Assembly (NCBI RefSeq): GCF_023008545.1 | Contig: NZ_CP095397.1 | Span: 1,798,001-1,862,000 of the forward strand | Direction of reading: 5' to 3' | DNA: 64,000 nucleotides | Source of the DNA: Natribaculum luteum | Lineage (GTDB): Archaea > Halobacteriota > Halobacteria > Halobacteriales > Natrialbaceae | Part shown: positions 51,437-61,330 of the stretch, piece by piece | How positions within the stretch are numbered: the first letter of the stretch is position 1 | Layout of the letters: every line of letters starts with the position of its first letter | Made by a program: the position numbers and the translations under genes | Notes under the pieces: model-generated | Told to the model about the DNA's origin: nothing | The model's input: only the letters and a program-made list of their open reading frames with translations | Database searches by the model: none

Positions 51437-52876
51437 ATGAGTGACGCGGCACTCGATGTCGTCGAGTTCCTGCTCACGACGAGCGCCTATTCGGACGATC
51501 GATCGCTAGACGAAAACGACCTGCCACCGGAGTTCCGTCGTGTCTTCTGGACCGGCGGCTCGAGTGACGACGACGGTGGCGATTCGACGGGCCAGCGTGG
51601 AGGAATTCAACGACCGCTGTCGGTGACGAACAGTACCGCACGCGCGGCGACGGGCATCGACCGGCCCTGGGAGGTAGTCTCCGATCTCATGTTCACTGAC
51701 CGAGACGACTTCTCGGGAAGTATCACGATCACCGAGACGGAGATGGCCGAACGCTGGTTCCTCGAGCGCGTCGACGAGGAACGGCTGATGAAAAACCCGA
51801 CGCTCGCGAAGCACTTCGGGGATCGCGACGACCTCGACCTCGACTACGAGCAAGCCCGCGAGATGAATCGCCCGATCCAGGCCGACCGGGTCTGGATCGA
51901 CGGCCTGCTCGAGGAGTACTTCGACGACGAGGACGACGAGGACATGCTCGACCTCGTCGAGGTCCGCGCGCCCGAGGAGGTGGACGTCTCGCTCGACGAC
52001 ATCGTCCTCACGCCGGACCAGGAGGGCGAAATCGAGAAGATCTCGAAGGCGATCGAGCACCGCGACTACCTCGCGGAGATCGGCCTGCGCGAGATCGGCA
52101 AACTGCTGTTCGTCGGACCGCCGGGAACCGGCAAGACCTCGACTGCGAGGGCACTCGCGCGCGACATGGATCTCCCGTTCGTCGAGGTCAAACTGTCGAT
52201 GATCACCTCCCAGTACTTAGGCGAGACGGCGAAAAACGTCGACAAGACCTTCGAGGTCGCAAAGCGGCTGTCGCCGTGTATCCTCTTTATCGACGAGTTC
52301 GACTTCGTCGCCAAGACCCGCCGGAGCGACGAACACGCCGCGCTCAAACGCGCCGTCAACACCTTACTCAAGAGCATCGACGACGTCTCGCTGATCCAGG
52401 ACGACGTCCTGCTGATCGGCGCGACGAACCACCCCGACCAGCTCGACGCCGCCGCCTGGCGTCGCTTCGACGAGATCGTCAACTTCCCCAAGCCGGATGG
52501 TGCGATGCGGGCGGACATCCTCCGGGTCATCACCCGCGCGATGGACATCGAGGAGTTCGATCCCCAGGTCGTCGCCGACGCCACCGAGGGGCTCACCGGC
52601 AGCGACCTCCGGATGGTCCTCCGGGAGGCCGTCCTCGACGCGCTGACCGAGAACCGGACGACGCTCACCCAGGAGGACCTCCTCGAGGCCGTCGCCGACT
52701 TCGAGGAGCGAGACAACCTGAAGAACATGGACATGATCGAGGGCGACCACGACGCACTCGTCGCGGGCGGCGACATCGGGAAGGCGAGCGACGGCGGGAC
52801 GTCGAGCAGCCACGATCACGATCACGGTCACAGTCACGGCCACGACCACGACCACGATCACAATCACAGCCACTGA
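51437..52876 (+). CDS. AAA ATPase with histidine-rich C-terminal tail
   Basis: 479 residues. N-terminal region (to about 190) without a known domain and very acidic. The AAA core has Walker A GPPGTGKTS (about 228-236), Walker B CILFIDEFDF (about 281-290), sensor ATNHPDQLD and arginine AAWRRFDEI. The last 25 residues alternate His with Asp, Gly and Ser (HDHDHGHSHGHDHDHDHNHS). The core resembles archaeal Cdc48/PAN-like ATPases. The tail could bind metal ions such as nickel or zinc. Confidence 0.87.
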   Translation: MSDAALDVVEFLLTTSAYSDDRSLDENDLPPEFRRVFWTGGSSDDDGGDSTGQRGGIQRPLSVTNSTARAATGIDRPWEVVSDLMFTDRDDFSGSITITETEMAERWFLERVDEERLMKNPTLAKHFGDRDDLDLDYEQAREMNRPIQADRVWIDGLLEEYFDDEDDEDMLDLVEVRAPEEVDVSLDDIVLTPDQEGEIEKISKAIEHRDYLAEIGLREIGKLLFVGPPGTGKTSTARALARDMDLPFVEVKLSMITSQYLGETAKNVDKTFEVAKRLSPCILFIDEFDFVAKTRRSDEHAALKRAVNTLLKSIDDVSLIQDDVLLIGATNHPDQLDAAAWRRFDEIVNFPKPDGAMRADILRVITRAMDIEEFDPQVVADATEGLTGSDLRMVLREAVLDALTENRTTLTQEDLLEAVADFEERDNLKNMDMIEGDHDALVAGGDIGKASDGGTSSSHDHDHGHSHGHDHDHDHNHSH

Positions 52877-52949
52877 CTGCTCGAGTCGCCACACGACGGG
52901 GTCGCCAGGGTCACCACGCTTTTTACGCCCGCCGACCGATGTCGAGCGT

Positions 52950-53066
52950 ATGCCCACCGACTGGACCGCCGTCGGGACCTCACTCGAGCGTTACAGTACC
53001 GACCCGCCGACCGGACTCCTCCGTGACGGTTCAGCTGACGCCCGACGCGAGTACGCCGACGCGTGA
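52950..53066 (+). CDS. Possible 38-residue protein before the MBL gene
   Basis: MPTDWTAVGTSLERYSTDPP then TGLLRDGSADARREYADA. CTTTTTAC at about 52917-52924 is 26-33 nt upstream of the ATG, the leaderless spacing, and the stop lies 2 nt before the next ATG, so it looks like the first gene of a two-gene transcript. No motif. Confidence 0.5.
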   Translation: MPTDWTAVGTSLERYSTDPPTGLLRDGSADARREYADA

Positions 53067-53068
53067 CG

Positions 53069-53893
53069 ATGCGTATCACGCTGCTCGGCACCGGTGACAC
53101 GACGGGAACGCCCACCGTCGGTTGCGACTGCGACACCTGCCAGGAGGCTCGAGCCCGCGGCGTCGAACGGACCCGGTTTTCGGTCCACGTCGAGAACGAG
53201 CGCACCGGCGAGTCGCTGCTGGTCGACGCCAGTCCCGACTTTCGGTACCAGTTCCTGCGTGACGGAGTGTCCCTCCCCGACGCTGCCGTCATCACGCACA
53301 TCCACTTCGACCACCTCGACGGACTGGGCAACGTCTTCCGCGTCGTCGACTCGCTGGACGTCTACGCCGCCGACGAGACCGACCCGCAGACGGACGAGAG
53401 CGTCGCCGAGACCGTCGCCGACGACTACCACTACCTCGAGGCGGTGACGGTTCGACCGACGACGCCGTTCGAACCCGTCCGCATCTGCGGGTTCGACGTG
53501 ACGCTCGTCCCCGTCGATCACCCGCCGCTGGTCTGTTACGGCCTCGCCGTCGAGGACCCCGAGACCGGCGCGAAGCTGTCGATCACGGGCGACACGAGTT
53601 ACGCCCTCCCGGACGACTCGCGTGCGGTGCTGGCCGACCCCGACCTGCTGCTCGCCGACGCCATCGTCCCCGCGAGCCTCTGTGAGTACCATCCACTCGG
53701 CGGTCGCCACGAGGACGCAAACGGCGTCCCCCGGACCTTCGGGACGAAACACATGACTCGAGAGGGGGCGCTGGCGCTCGCAGACGAGCTGAACGCCACG
53801 GAGACGCGACTGGTCCACGTCGCCCACTTTTACCCCGTCGAGGAGGCCTTCGAGGAACCGCTCGCCGTCGACGGCGAGGAGTACACGCTCTAA
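53069..53893 (+). CDS. MBL-fold hydrolase (PhnP/PqqB-like)
   Basis: 274 residues from ATG 53069 (an in-frame GTG at 53063 is less likely). Residues about 15-30 hold a CDCDTC cysteine cluster as in PhnP-like proteins, then THIHFDHLDG (metal motif), a histidine in VPVDHPPLVCYG, SITGDTSY and VHVAHFYP. Phosphodiesterase-type MBL enzyme. It converges, with a 4-nt overlap, on the DUF5787-like gene. Confidence 0.87.
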   Translation: MRITLLGTGDTTGTPTVGCDCDTCQEARARGVERTRFSVHVENERTGESLLVDASPDFRYQFLRDGVSLPDAAVITHIHFDHLDGLGNVFRVVDSLDVYAADETDPQTDESVAETVADDYHYLEAVTVRPTTPFEPVRICGFDVTLVPVDHPPLVCYGLAVEDPETGAKLSITGDTSYALPDDSRAVLADPDLLLADAIVPASLCEYHPLGGRHEDANGVPRTFGTKHMTREGALALADELNATETRLVHVAHFYPVEEAFEEPLAVDGEEYTL

Positions 53894-54873
53894 GGCTCTC
53901 CGAACCGATCGAGCCCGGCCTGTCGGCGACGTTTCCCCGCCGGATCGCCCTCCCACGGCGTGCGGCGTTCGCGTTCGGCCTCGAGGTCGACCGCGGGTTC
54001 GTCGCCGGGGTCGTAGCCGCCGCAGGCGGGACCACACACCGTCGCGGCGTCGACGACGCGTCCCGCCCACTCGCAGTACGGCAGCGTCGCTCCCGACGAC
54101 TCGTCGGGACGACACGTCCGACAGGCAGGCAGGTCGAAGGTCCGCCACCCCTTCCCGTAGGCGCGTTCGGCCAGCCGTCGACGGGCACGTGCCTTCGCCG
54201 CGGGGGAGACCACCTCGACGTCCGTCCGGCCCGGCCGCTCCTCGAGGAGTTCGACGCCCCAGTCGTCGGCGGGCAGCGACGTCGGCTCGCGAACGACCTC
54301 GATCGCCGGCCGGTCGTCCCGGCGACGCCGGACTCGCCAGACGCCGACCTCCTCGGGGATGCGATTTAAGTGTGCTCGAGTCACGTAGCTCTCGGTCGCG
54401 AGGATCACCTCGTCGACGAGTCCCAGGCTGACGTCCGTCCGCAACTGCGACTCGAGGTCGCCCGGCCGTCCGAGGTCCGGCTTGTTCTCGATGCCGACGA
54501 GTCGGTCGAACCAGTCGGGGTAGCGGGCGACCTGCCTGACGTAGTCGCGGCCGTTGTGTCGTTCGCGCTCGAAGAAGCCGATATCGACGGCGCGCTCGGT
54601 GGCCCGGCGCGCGGTCTCGGGGTGGCAGTCGAAGGCGTCTTTCCAGTAGCGTGCCCGGCCGGGGCCGACGTCGCTCTCGATCGCTGCGTCGGGGATCGAC
54701 GCCGGCGTGATCGCGACGCGCTCGTCGAACGCCGGTCCGGGTTCGACGCAGACGACGTCCAGCACGCGGCCGCCGGGGTCGGCGACGCTCCCGCCGAGCT
54801 GGCGAGCGACGATCCCGTCGCGTCGCTCCTCGAGGGTGGCACACAGCTCGAGTTCGAACGCGAACTCGGTCAC
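53890..54873 (-). CDS. DUF5787-like conserved protein
   Basis: 327 residues from GTG 54873 (MTEFAFELELCATLEERRDG); GCTTTTTTCG 20-30 nt upstream supports this start over the ATG at 54936. YWKDAFDCHPETARRATERA, VGIENKPDLG, VDEVILATES suggest a nuclease-like alpha/beta fold (E-x-K in IENKPD). C-terminal cysteines (CRTCRPDESS, YCEWAG, CGPACGGY) suggest zinc binding. Function unknown. Confidence 0.78.
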   Translation of the reverse strand: MTEFAFELELCATLEERRDGIVARQLGGSVADPGGRVLDVVCVEPGPAFDERVAITPASIPDAAIESDVGPGRARYWKDAFDCHPETARRATERAVDIGFFERERHNGRDYVRQVARYPDWFDRLVGIENKPDLGRPGDLESQLRTDVSLGLVDEVILATESYVTRAHLNRIPEEVGVWRVRRRRDDRPAIEVVREPTSLPADDWGVELLEERPGRTDVEVVSPAAKARARRRLAERAYGKGWRTFDLPACRTCRPDESSGATLPYCEWAGRVVDAATVCGPACGGYDPGDEPAVDLEAERERRTPWEGDPAGKRRRQAGLDRFGEP

Positions 54874-55055
54874 GGACGGAAGGAGGGGCCGCGTCGAAAA
54901 AAGCGCGCGGGTCTCGTCCCGTCGACTGGACGTCATACTGCCGGACAACACGGTTCATCCCTCGGTCGCACTCGAGACGCTGTCACCAGCGGCGACACAC
55001 TCGAGTCGCGCTCGGGTGTGTACTGACTGTTGTCCAGTCGTATCAGCAGACGGTA

Positions 55056-55391
55056 TCAGCGCCAGTGGAGACGGGTGGAACGGTTCGACGGCGATTCGGG
55101 CTCGGGGTCGCGGCGACGAGCGCGGCGTCGCTCGACGGCGGCGAACGTCACGATCGTCCGCCACGTCCAGCTCGCGGCGGCGGGAACGGCGAGCAGCGTC
55201 GCCACCGCGGCGACGAACGCGGCGAGCATCGCGAGCGGCGGGACGGATTGTAGCGCCGTGTAGACGGTGTCCGCGCTGGCGAGTACGGCGGCGAACGTCA
55301 CGATCGCCAGCACGTCGCCGACGAGCAGCGAGGTGACAGACCGGTCGTCGACGTTGCGCTCGCCCGCGACGAAGGGGTGAACTCGGGTCAT
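55056..55391 (-). CDS. Small membrane protein, unknown
   Basis: 111 residues from ATG 55391: MTRVHPFVAGERNVDDRSVT, two hydrophobic segments (LVGDVLAIVTFAAVLASADT, LAMLAAFVAAVATLLAVPAA), and a basic tail. It resembles DUF3054-like proteins in the first half (GDVLAIVTFA). The longer frame crosses the probable promoter. Confidence 0.65.
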   Translation of the reverse strand: MTRVHPFVAGERNVDDRSVTSLLVGDVLAIVTFAAVLASADTVYTALQSVPPLAMLAAFVAAVATLLAVPAAASWTWRTIVTFAAVERRRARRRDPEPESPSNRSTRLHWR

Positions 55392-55556
55392 AGTCTGCAC
55401 TCGTTCGTAGGCGCGCCGTCCGCATAAGTATAAGCTGAAATACATTTCTGTAACCAGTCGAACTGAAACTCGTTTCAGTATTCGCCACGACGGACTGCCG
55501 GGAGAACGAGACCAGCCGGTCGACGCGACGCGACCTGGCGAGAAACCGGGGAACGT

Positions 55557-56462
55557 TCAACCCGACGACTCGACCGTCGTCTCGAGCACCTCGAGGTCGC
55601 CGTCCATGACCACGCGGAGCTCGTCGCCGTCGACGGGCAACCGGACCTCGAGTCGGCATGGATCACACTCGAGGACGCGGGTGTACTCGTCGCTGACGCA
55701 CCACGGGAGCGTCCAGTAGGGGCGTTCGTCGAGGCGAACGCCGCGTTCACGGTGGAAACTCACGACCTCGGAGTGGTCGAGCAGGCGCAGGCCGGCGGCC
55801 GAGCAGAGGGTGTGGCCACACTGGGCGCACTCGTGGTCGACTCGCACTCCGACGCCGAGACAGCACACGCCGTCCTCGACGATGTGCGTTTCCATTCGAC
55901 CGCTACACTCCGGGCAGACGCCGTCGGCGGCGAGACAGTGGAGGTGGCGCACCCGCTGGTCGAACGCGTCGGCGATCTCTTCTCGCGTGCGACCGTTCAG
56001 GCCACCCGGCGGAAACGAGTACTCGCCGTGGCGCTGGCCGCAGTCGGGACACTCGATCGCGAGCCGTTCGTCCTCGTAGACGGCCTGCAACGGCCCATCG
56101 CAGGCGACACACGACCCCTCGACGGCGAACGGCTCGAGCGTCGGATGCTCGTTGAACGAGCCCGCGATCACCGACCGGACGACCTTCTCGCCGGCGTGTT
56201 TGAACTCGTAGCCGTCCTCGACCTGCCGGACGAAGTGTCCGGTCAGCTTCTGGAGGTGGTAGTTGAACTGTGCCGAATCGCGCATTCCGACCTCCCGGCG
56301 CAGTTCGGAAAACGAGACCGGCCGCTCGTCGGCCACCCACAGCGCCTCGAGGATCGACAGCCGCGTCTCGTTGCCGATCAGCGCGAACGCGTCGGCCGGT
56401 GCGAGACAGTCCGTACACTCGAGGAGTTTTGCGGACTCGCTCGAGACGTCTGACCTGCTCAT
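55557..56462 (-). CDS. ArsR-type wHTH regulator with zinc-ribbon C-terminus (DUF7351-like)
   Basis: 301 residues from ATG 56462. FALIGNETRLSILEALWVAD then FSELRREVGMRDSAQFNYHL is the wHTH, followed by zinc-ribbon-like CxxC pairs in the ligand part (CVACDG, CPDCGQRHG, CPECSGR, CAQCGH, CDPC). Transcription regulator. An upstream ATG at 56477 adds five residues. Confidence 0.85.
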   Translation of the reverse strand: MSRSDVSSESAKLLECTDCLAPADAFALIGNETRLSILEALWVADERPVSFSELRREVGMRDSAQFNYHLQKLTGHFVRQVEDGYEFKHAGEKVVRSVIAGSFNEHPTLEPFAVEGSCVACDGPLQAVYEDERLAIECPDCGQRHGEYSFPPGGLNGRTREEIADAFDQRVRHLHCLAADGVCPECSGRMETHIVEDGVCCLGVGVRVDHECAQCGHTLCSAAGLRLLDHSEVVSFHRERGVRLDERPYWTLPWCVSDEYTRVLECDPCRLEVRLPVDGDELRVVMDGDLEVLETTVESSG

Positions 56463-56739
56463 GGTCGAATGCACCACGTCGCGCGGGTAAAGCGTTCGCC
56501 AAACTGCAGTTTTGTATGCGACGTTACAGTTCTGGGGCTCCCGGCCCGCCGACGACCCGGTCGGCGACGCAGGTTTCCGCGCCCGGTCGCTCGCCGTCCC
56601 TCGAGCATCACGGCCACGTACCGGTCAACTCGAGTGAGGTGTTCGCACTCGTGGGGGTTTTCGGCCGATAAAACGCCCACAGAACAGTAGGTTTATCAAG
56701 CGCACCGCGGAAGCTTTATCCAAGATTACTCACCGTCTT

Positions 56740-57972
56740 ATGGCAGGAAATCGACAACCGGAGGTGAACATCGGACTCGTCGGTCACGTCGACCACGGCA
56801 AGACGACGCTGGTCCAGGCACTCAGCGGTTCGTGGACTGACCAGCACTCGGAGGAGATGAAACGCGGTATCTCTATCCGTCTTGGCTACGCAGACGCGAC
56901 GTTGCGCCAGTGTCCCGACGTGGACGAGCCCGAGTGTTACACCGTCGAGGAGGAGTGTCCAGACGGCTCCGAGAGCGAGCCGTTGCGGACCGTCTCGTTC
57001 GTCGACGCCCCGGGTCACGAGACCCTGATGGCGACGATGCTCTCGGGTGCTGCAATCATGGACGGGGCCGTGCTGGTCGTCAGCGCGAACGAGCCCGTTC
57101 CCCAGCCCCAGACCGAAGAGCACCTGATGGCGCTCGACATCATCGGCATCGAGAACATCGTCATCGCCCAGAACAAAGTCGACCTGGTCGACGGCCAGCG
57201 GGCTCGGGAGAACTACGAACAGATCCAGGAGTTCGTCGAGGGGACCGTCGCTGAAGACGCGCCCGTCGTCCCGATTAGCGCTGGGCAGAACGTCAACATC
57301 GACCTGCTCATCGACGCGATCGAAGAGCACATCCCGACGCCCGAGCGTGATCCGGAGGCCGATCCACGGATGCACGTCGCCCGCAGCTTCGACATCAACA
57401 AGCCGGGTACCACGTGGGAGAACCTCACCGGCGGCGTCCTCGGCGGGAGCCTGGTCGAGGGGCAACTCGAGGTCGACGACGAGATCGAGATCCGCCCCGG
57501 CCGCGAGATCGAAGAGGGCGGCCAGACCGAGTACCAGCCGATCCAGACGACCGTCCGCTCGCTGCAGGCCGGTGGCACCGGCGTCGACGTCGCCACCCCC
57601 GGCGGACTGCTCGGCGTCGGGACCGGTCTCGACCCCTCGCTTACCAAAGGCGACGCCCTCGCCGGCCGCGTGGCTGGGCCGCCGGGGACGCTCCCGCCGA
57701 CCTGGGAGCAGTTCACGATGGACGTCGACCTGCTCGAGCGCGTCGTCGGTGCCGACGGCGGCGAGACGGTCGACGAAATCTCCACCGGCGAACCGCTGAT
57801 GATGACGATCGGTACGGCGACGACGGTCGGTGCAGTGACCAGCGCGCGCGCAGACGAGTGTGAAGTCAGCCTCAAACGCCCCGTCTGTGCCGAGCCGGGG
57901 TCGAAGATCGCGATCAACCGTCGCATCGGTGCACGCTGGCGGCTGATCGGCGTCGGAACGCTCCAGGAATAA
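56740..57972 (+). CDS. eif2g: Translation initiation factor aIF2 subunit gamma
   Basis: 410 residues. GTPase motifs GHVDHGKTT (G1), DAPGHE (G3), NKVD (G4); a zinc-knuckle-like cysteine group in [20 protein letters not shown]; domains 2 and 3 with [10 protein letters not shown]. It delivers initiator tRNA to the small subunit as part of aIF2. CTTTATCC at 56714-56721 is about 22 nt before the ATG, so leaderless. Heads an operon with PIN, rpoE1 and spt4. Confidence 0.96.
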   Translation: MAGNRQPEVNIGLVGHVDHGKTTLVQALSGSWTDQHSEEMKRGISIRLGYADATLRQCPDVDEPECYTVEEECPDGSESEPLRTVSFVDAPGHETLMATMLSGAAIMDGAVLVVSANEPVPQPQTEEHLMALDIIGIENIVIAQNKVDLVDGQRARENYEQIQEFVEGTVAEDAPVVPISAGQNVNIDLLIDAIEEHIPTPERDPEADPRMHVARSFDINKPGTTWENLTGGVLGGSLVEGQLEVDDEIEIRPGREIEEGGQTEYQPIQTTVRSLQAGGTGVDVATPGGLLGVGTGLDPSLTKGDALAGRVAGPPGTLPPTWEQFTMDVDLLERVVGADGGETVDEISTGEPLMMTIGTATTVGAVTSARADECEVSLKRPVCAEPGSKIAINRRIGARWRLIGVGTLQE

Positions 57973-57978
57973 AGATAG

Positions 57979-58365
57979 ATGACCGAACGGGCCGCCCTCG
58001 ACACGAGCGCGCTCATGATGCCCGTCGAACTCGACGTGCGGCTGTTCGACGAACTCGAGCGCCTCCTCGAGACCTTCGAGCCCGTCACCCCACAGCCGGT
58101 CGTCGAAGAACTGCGACGGCTGTCGGAGAAAGGCGGCACCGAGGGCACGGCGGCGAACGTCGGCCACGACCTCGCGGTCGAACGCTGTCTCGTCGTCGAC
58201 ACCGAAGAACCGTATGCGGACGACGCACTCGTCGAACTCGCTCGCGAGGACGTCGTCGACTACGTCGTCACGAACGATCTGCCGCTTCGCGACCGTGTGC
58301 TCGCAGAGAACGTACCGGTAATTGCATTACGCGGGAGAAACAAACTTGCAATCACTCGACCATAG
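57979..58365 (+). CDS. Fcf1/Utp24-like PIN domain protein
   Basis: 128 residues. ALDTSALMMP holds the first acidic residue of the PIN fold, then VVEELRRLS, and DYVVTNDLPLRDRVL with paired aspartates. In archaea this PIN family is regularly next to aIF2-gamma and rpoE1 and is thought to process rRNA. Six bp after aIF2-gamma. Confidence 0.9.
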   Translation: MTERAALDTSALMMPVELDVRLFDELERLLETFEPVTPQPVVEELRRLSEKGGTEGTAANVGHDLAVERCLVVDTEEPYADDALVELAREDVVDYVVTNDLPLRDRVLAENVPVIALRGRNKLAITRP

Positions 58366-58935
58366 ATGTACAAACGGGTTAGACTGAAAGACACGGTGGA
58401 AGTACCGCCGAAAGAGCTGGGCGACGTCTCGCCACAGCTCGTCAAGCGACTGCTACAGGACAAACTCGAGGGACGCATGGACGAGGAGGTGGGAAGCGTC
58501 GTCTCCGTCACTGAGGTCCACGAGATCGGTGAGGGGACAGTCCTGCCGAATCGGCCCGGCGTCTACTACGAGGCCGAGTTCGACGCGGTGACGTTCGATC
58601 CCAAGATGCAGGAGGTCGTCGACGGGACCGTCGTTGAGGTCGTGGAGTTCGGTGCCTTCGTCGGCATCGGCCCCGTCGACGGGCTGCTCCACGTCTCGCA
58701 GATCTCCGACGAGTACCTCGCGTTCGACGGCGAAAACCAGCAGCTCGCCTCGAACGAGTCGAACCGCACGCTCGGCGTCGACGACGCCGTCCGGGCGCGG
58801 ATCGTCACCAAGAGCATCGACGAACGCAACCCCCGCGACTCGAAGATCGGTCTCACGGCGAAACAGCCCGGCCTCGGCAAGCACGGCTGGCTGAAAGAAG
58901 ACCGGGAGAAACGCGAAGCAACGGCGGGTGAGTGA
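58366..58935 (+). CDS. rpoE1: RNA polymerase subunit E' (Rpo7)
   Basis: 189 residues. MYKRVRLKDTVEVPPKELGD, EVHEIGEGTVLPNRPGVYYE and the S1 domain DGTVVEVVEFGAFVGIGPVD, GLLHVSQISDEYLAF are typical. Forms the polymerase stalk with Rpo4. Start immediately after the PIN stop. A C-terminal KHGWLKEDREKREATAGE tail follows the S1 domain. Confidence 0.96.
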   Translation: MYKRVRLKDTVEVPPKELGDVSPQLVKRLLQDKLEGRMDEEVGSVVSVTEVHEIGEGTVLPNRPGVYYEAEFDAVTFDPKMQEVVDGTVVEVVEFGAFVGIGPVDGLLHVSQISDEYLAFDGENQQLASNESNRTLGVDDAVRARIVTKSIDERNPRDSKIGLTAKQPGLGKHGWLKEDREKREATAGE

Positions 58936-58937
58936 GC

Positions 58938-59135
58938 ATGGCCTCGAACCGTCTCGTCTGTCGAGAGTGCCACCGGGTAAACGACGCCGACGCCGAAACC
59001 TGTGAGGCCTGTGGCTCCTCGTCGCTGACCGAGGACTGGGCCGGCTACGTCGTCATCTCCCACCCCGAGGAGAGCGAGATCGCCCGCGAGATGCAGGTCG
59101 ACGAACCGGGCGCGTACGCGCTCAAAGTCCGCTGA
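58938..59135 (+). CDS. spt4: Transcription elongation factor Spt4
   Basis: 65 residues from ATG 58938. CRECHRVN and CEACGSSSL form the zinc ribbon, then DWAGYVVISHPEESEIAREM. Partner of Spt5 in processive elongation; also annotated rpoE2. Confidence 0.95.
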   Translation: MASNRLVCRECHRVNDADAETCEACGSSSLTEDWAGYVVISHPEESEIAREMQVDEPGAYALKVR

Positions 59136-59136
59136 C

Positions 59137-59709
59137 GTGAGTCGCGACGCAGATTCCGGCGCGCCGGCCGACGGCGATCCCGAGCCACTGCTTTCTCTCC
59201 CCGACGACCTCCGCTCCGAACTCAAAGCGCCGATGGGTCCGATCGAGACCGACGCCGAGGCGTTACTCGAACGTGCCGGCTCCCCGATCGTCGCCGTCGG
59301 CGACGTCGTCACCTACCACCTGTTGTGCGCCGGCCGCGCCCCCGACGTCGCCCTCGTCGACGGCCGAACCAAACGCAGCGAGGTCGACGCCGAGATCCGC
59401 GAGGCGGTGACCACCGGCGCGAGCGTCGAGGTGACGAACCCGCCTGCCGCACTCACCGAAGACCTCGTCCGCGCGCTCGTCGACGCGCTCGAGCAGCCGG
59501 AGCCGACGACGATCCTCGTCGATGGCGAAGAAGACCTCGCCACGCTGCCTGCGATCGTCGCCGCACCAGACGGCGCGAGCGTCGTCTACGGCCAGCCCGA
59601 CGAGGGGATGGTCCTCGTTCGCGTCGACGAGTCGACTCGAGACGAGATCCGGGCGCTCCTCGAGCGCTTCGACGGCGACCACGACCGGCTGTGGTCGCTG
59701 CTCTTCTGA
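59137..59709 (+). CDS. GTP-dependent dephospho-CoA kinase (DUF359)
   Basis: 190 residues, GTG start 1 nt after the spt4 stop. IVAVGDVVTYHLL, VDGRTKRSEV and ILVDGEEDLATLPAIVAA, VVYGQPDEGMVLV are DUF359 blocks. Catalyses the last step of CoA synthesis in archaea with GTP. Confidence 0.92.
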   Translation: MSRDADSGAPADGDPEPLLSLPDDLRSELKAPMGPIETDAEALLERAGSPIVAVGDVVTYHLLCAGRAPDVALVDGRTKRSEVDAEIREAVTTGASVEVTNPPAALTEDLVRALVDALEQPEPTTILVDGEEDLATLPAIVAAPDGASVVYGQPDEGMVLVRVDESTRDEIRALLERFDGDHDRLWSLLF

Positions 59710-59715
59710 TTCGAG

Positions 59716-60156
59716 ATGCGCATTCGACGCCCGCGACGACCCCGTCACTTCCAGCCGGCCGACTCCGCCCAGCAGATCGTCGGCGGCTTCCTGCTTGCCG
59801 GTCCGTTCGTCGTCACCGAGGAGGTCTGGCTGCTCGCCGCGAGTATGAACCTCTACCAGGCGTTCGCGACCGTCCTCGTCGTCGTCGGTATCGGGTACGG
59901 CACGCTCTACAAGGCCGACACGGAGCGCGATCCGGACGACGAACAGGACCTCGTCGGCGTCCCGATTCGCTTTCTCTCACTGATGGTCGTCGCCTTCGGA
60001 TCGGTGACGATCCTCGCACTGTTGTTCGACGCTCCCGACACGTTCCTCGACTCGGTCGAGACGCGACGCGAACTCGCCCTCGTCACGTTCAAGGCCGTCA
60101 GCGTCGGGTCGATGTTCAGCGTCGTCGGCGCTGCGACGGCCGACAGTCTCTTCTAG
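59716..60156 (+). CDS. DUF2391-like integral membrane protein
   Basis: 146 residues with four helices (IVGGFLLAGPFVVTEEVWLL, YQAFATVLVVVGIGYGTLY, FLSLMVVAFGSVTILALLF, SVGSMFSVVGAATADSL). Matches the short DUF2391 form. Function unknown; 6 bp after the kinase gene. Confidence 0.8.
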   Translation: MRIRRPRRPRHFQPADSAQQIVGGFLLAGPFVVTEEVWLLAASMNLYQAFATVLVVVGIGYGTLYKADTERDPDDEQDLVGVPIRFLSLMVVAFGSVTILALLFDAPDTFLDSVETRRELALVTFKAVSVGSMFSVVGAATADSLF

Positions 60157-60208
60157 ACCGCCGTCGAACTCGAGAAACTATTTACCGACCGAGAGAATCC
60201 TGACGAAC

Positions 60209-61297
60209 ATGTACGATTTCGTCGTCGGCGGCGTCGGTCCGGCCGGTGCGCGGTTCGCCCGGCGGGCCGCCGAGGCGGGCTACGACGTCCTCGCGCTGGA
60301 ACAGGGTCGGATCGGCGAACCGCTCGCGTGTTCGGGCCACGTCAGTTCGGACGTCTGGGACTACACCGGCGAGGGCGCACGCGAGGAGTTACTCCAGAAC
60401 GAGGTCTACGGCGCGCGGTTCCACGTCGGCGGCCCCAACAGCGGCTCGTACCCGTTCTACAAGCGCGAGGTCGTCTCGAACGTGATCGACCGCGTCGGCC
60501 TGGATCGCCATCTCGCCGACCTCGCACGCCAGGCTGGCGCGGACGTCCGCGAGGAACACACCGTCACCGACGTCTGTGAGGACGACGACCGCGTCGAGGT
60601 GACGGCGAAGGGGCCGACGGGTACCGACACGTACGAGGCGAAGATGGTCGCCGGCTGCGACGGGCCACGCTCGAGGGTTCGGGACGCGCTCTCGCTCGCC
60701 GACCCCGACGAACTGCTCCACGGCGTGCTGGCCTTTTCCGAGGAGTCGGATGCCGGCGACTTCGTCGACGTTCACCTCACCGCGCCGCGGTTTTTCGCGT
60801 GGCGGATCCCCAGAGGCGAGGCGGGCGTCGAGTACGGCCTGGCCGCGCCGCCGGGTGCCCACGTCAACAAACACTTCGAGGACCTGATCGACGGCTACGA
60901 GGTCGACGTCTCCCACCGCTGCTCGGGGGCGATCCCGGTCGGCCCGCCAGAGCGGGTGACGAGTCGACGCGGCTTCCTGATCGGGGACGCCGCCGCACAG
61001 ACGAAGCCGTTCACCGGCGGCGGCATCCTCTACGGCATGACGAGCGCCGATCACGCGGCCCGCGAGATCGATCCCGACCGGCCGACCACGCTCGCCGCCT
61101 ACGAACGCGCCTGGCGTGACGATCTAGAGCGCGAGATCGAACTCGGCCACTGGCTCCGGCGGGCCTACTCGCTTCCGGAACCCGTCCAGCGGATCGGCCT
61201 CGGCGCGCTCTCCGGCGAGATCGGCGTTCACATGGACCGGCCGACCTCACTGTTCTCGATGACTCACCTGAAGGCGATGCTCTCGCGCTCGAAGTGA
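60209..61297 (+). CDS. Geranylgeranyl reductase-family FAD protein
   Basis: 362 residues. FAD-binding VVGGVGPAGARFARRAAEAG, ligand motif PLACSGHVSSDVWDY, CDGPRSRVRDAL and FLIGDAAAQTKPFTGGGILY. Reduces double bonds of isoprenoid chains in membrane lipids or quinones. TATTTACCG about 27 nt upstream fits a leaderless start. The family is clear; the substrate is not. Confidence 0.9.
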   Translation: MYDFVVGGVGPAGARFARRAAEAGYDVLALEQGRIGEPLACSGHVSSDVWDYTGEGAREELLQNEVYGARFHVGGPNSGSYPFYKREVVSNVIDRVGLDRHLADLARQAGADVREEHTVTDVCEDDDRVEVTAKGPTGTDTYEAKMVAGCDGPRSRVRDALSLADPDELLHGVLAFSEESDAGDFVDVHLTAPRFFAWRIPRGEAGVEYGLAAPPGAHVNKHFEDLIDGYEVDVSHRCSGAIPVGPPERVTSRRGFLIGDAAAQTKPFTGGGILYGMTSADHAAREIDPDRPTTLAAYERAWRDDLEREIELGHWLRRAYSLPEPVQRIGLGALSGEIGVHMDRPTSLFSMTHLKAMLSRSK

Positions 61298-61330
61298 GTC
61301 GACCGTCGCTCCTCGTCGATCGCGTTCGCG

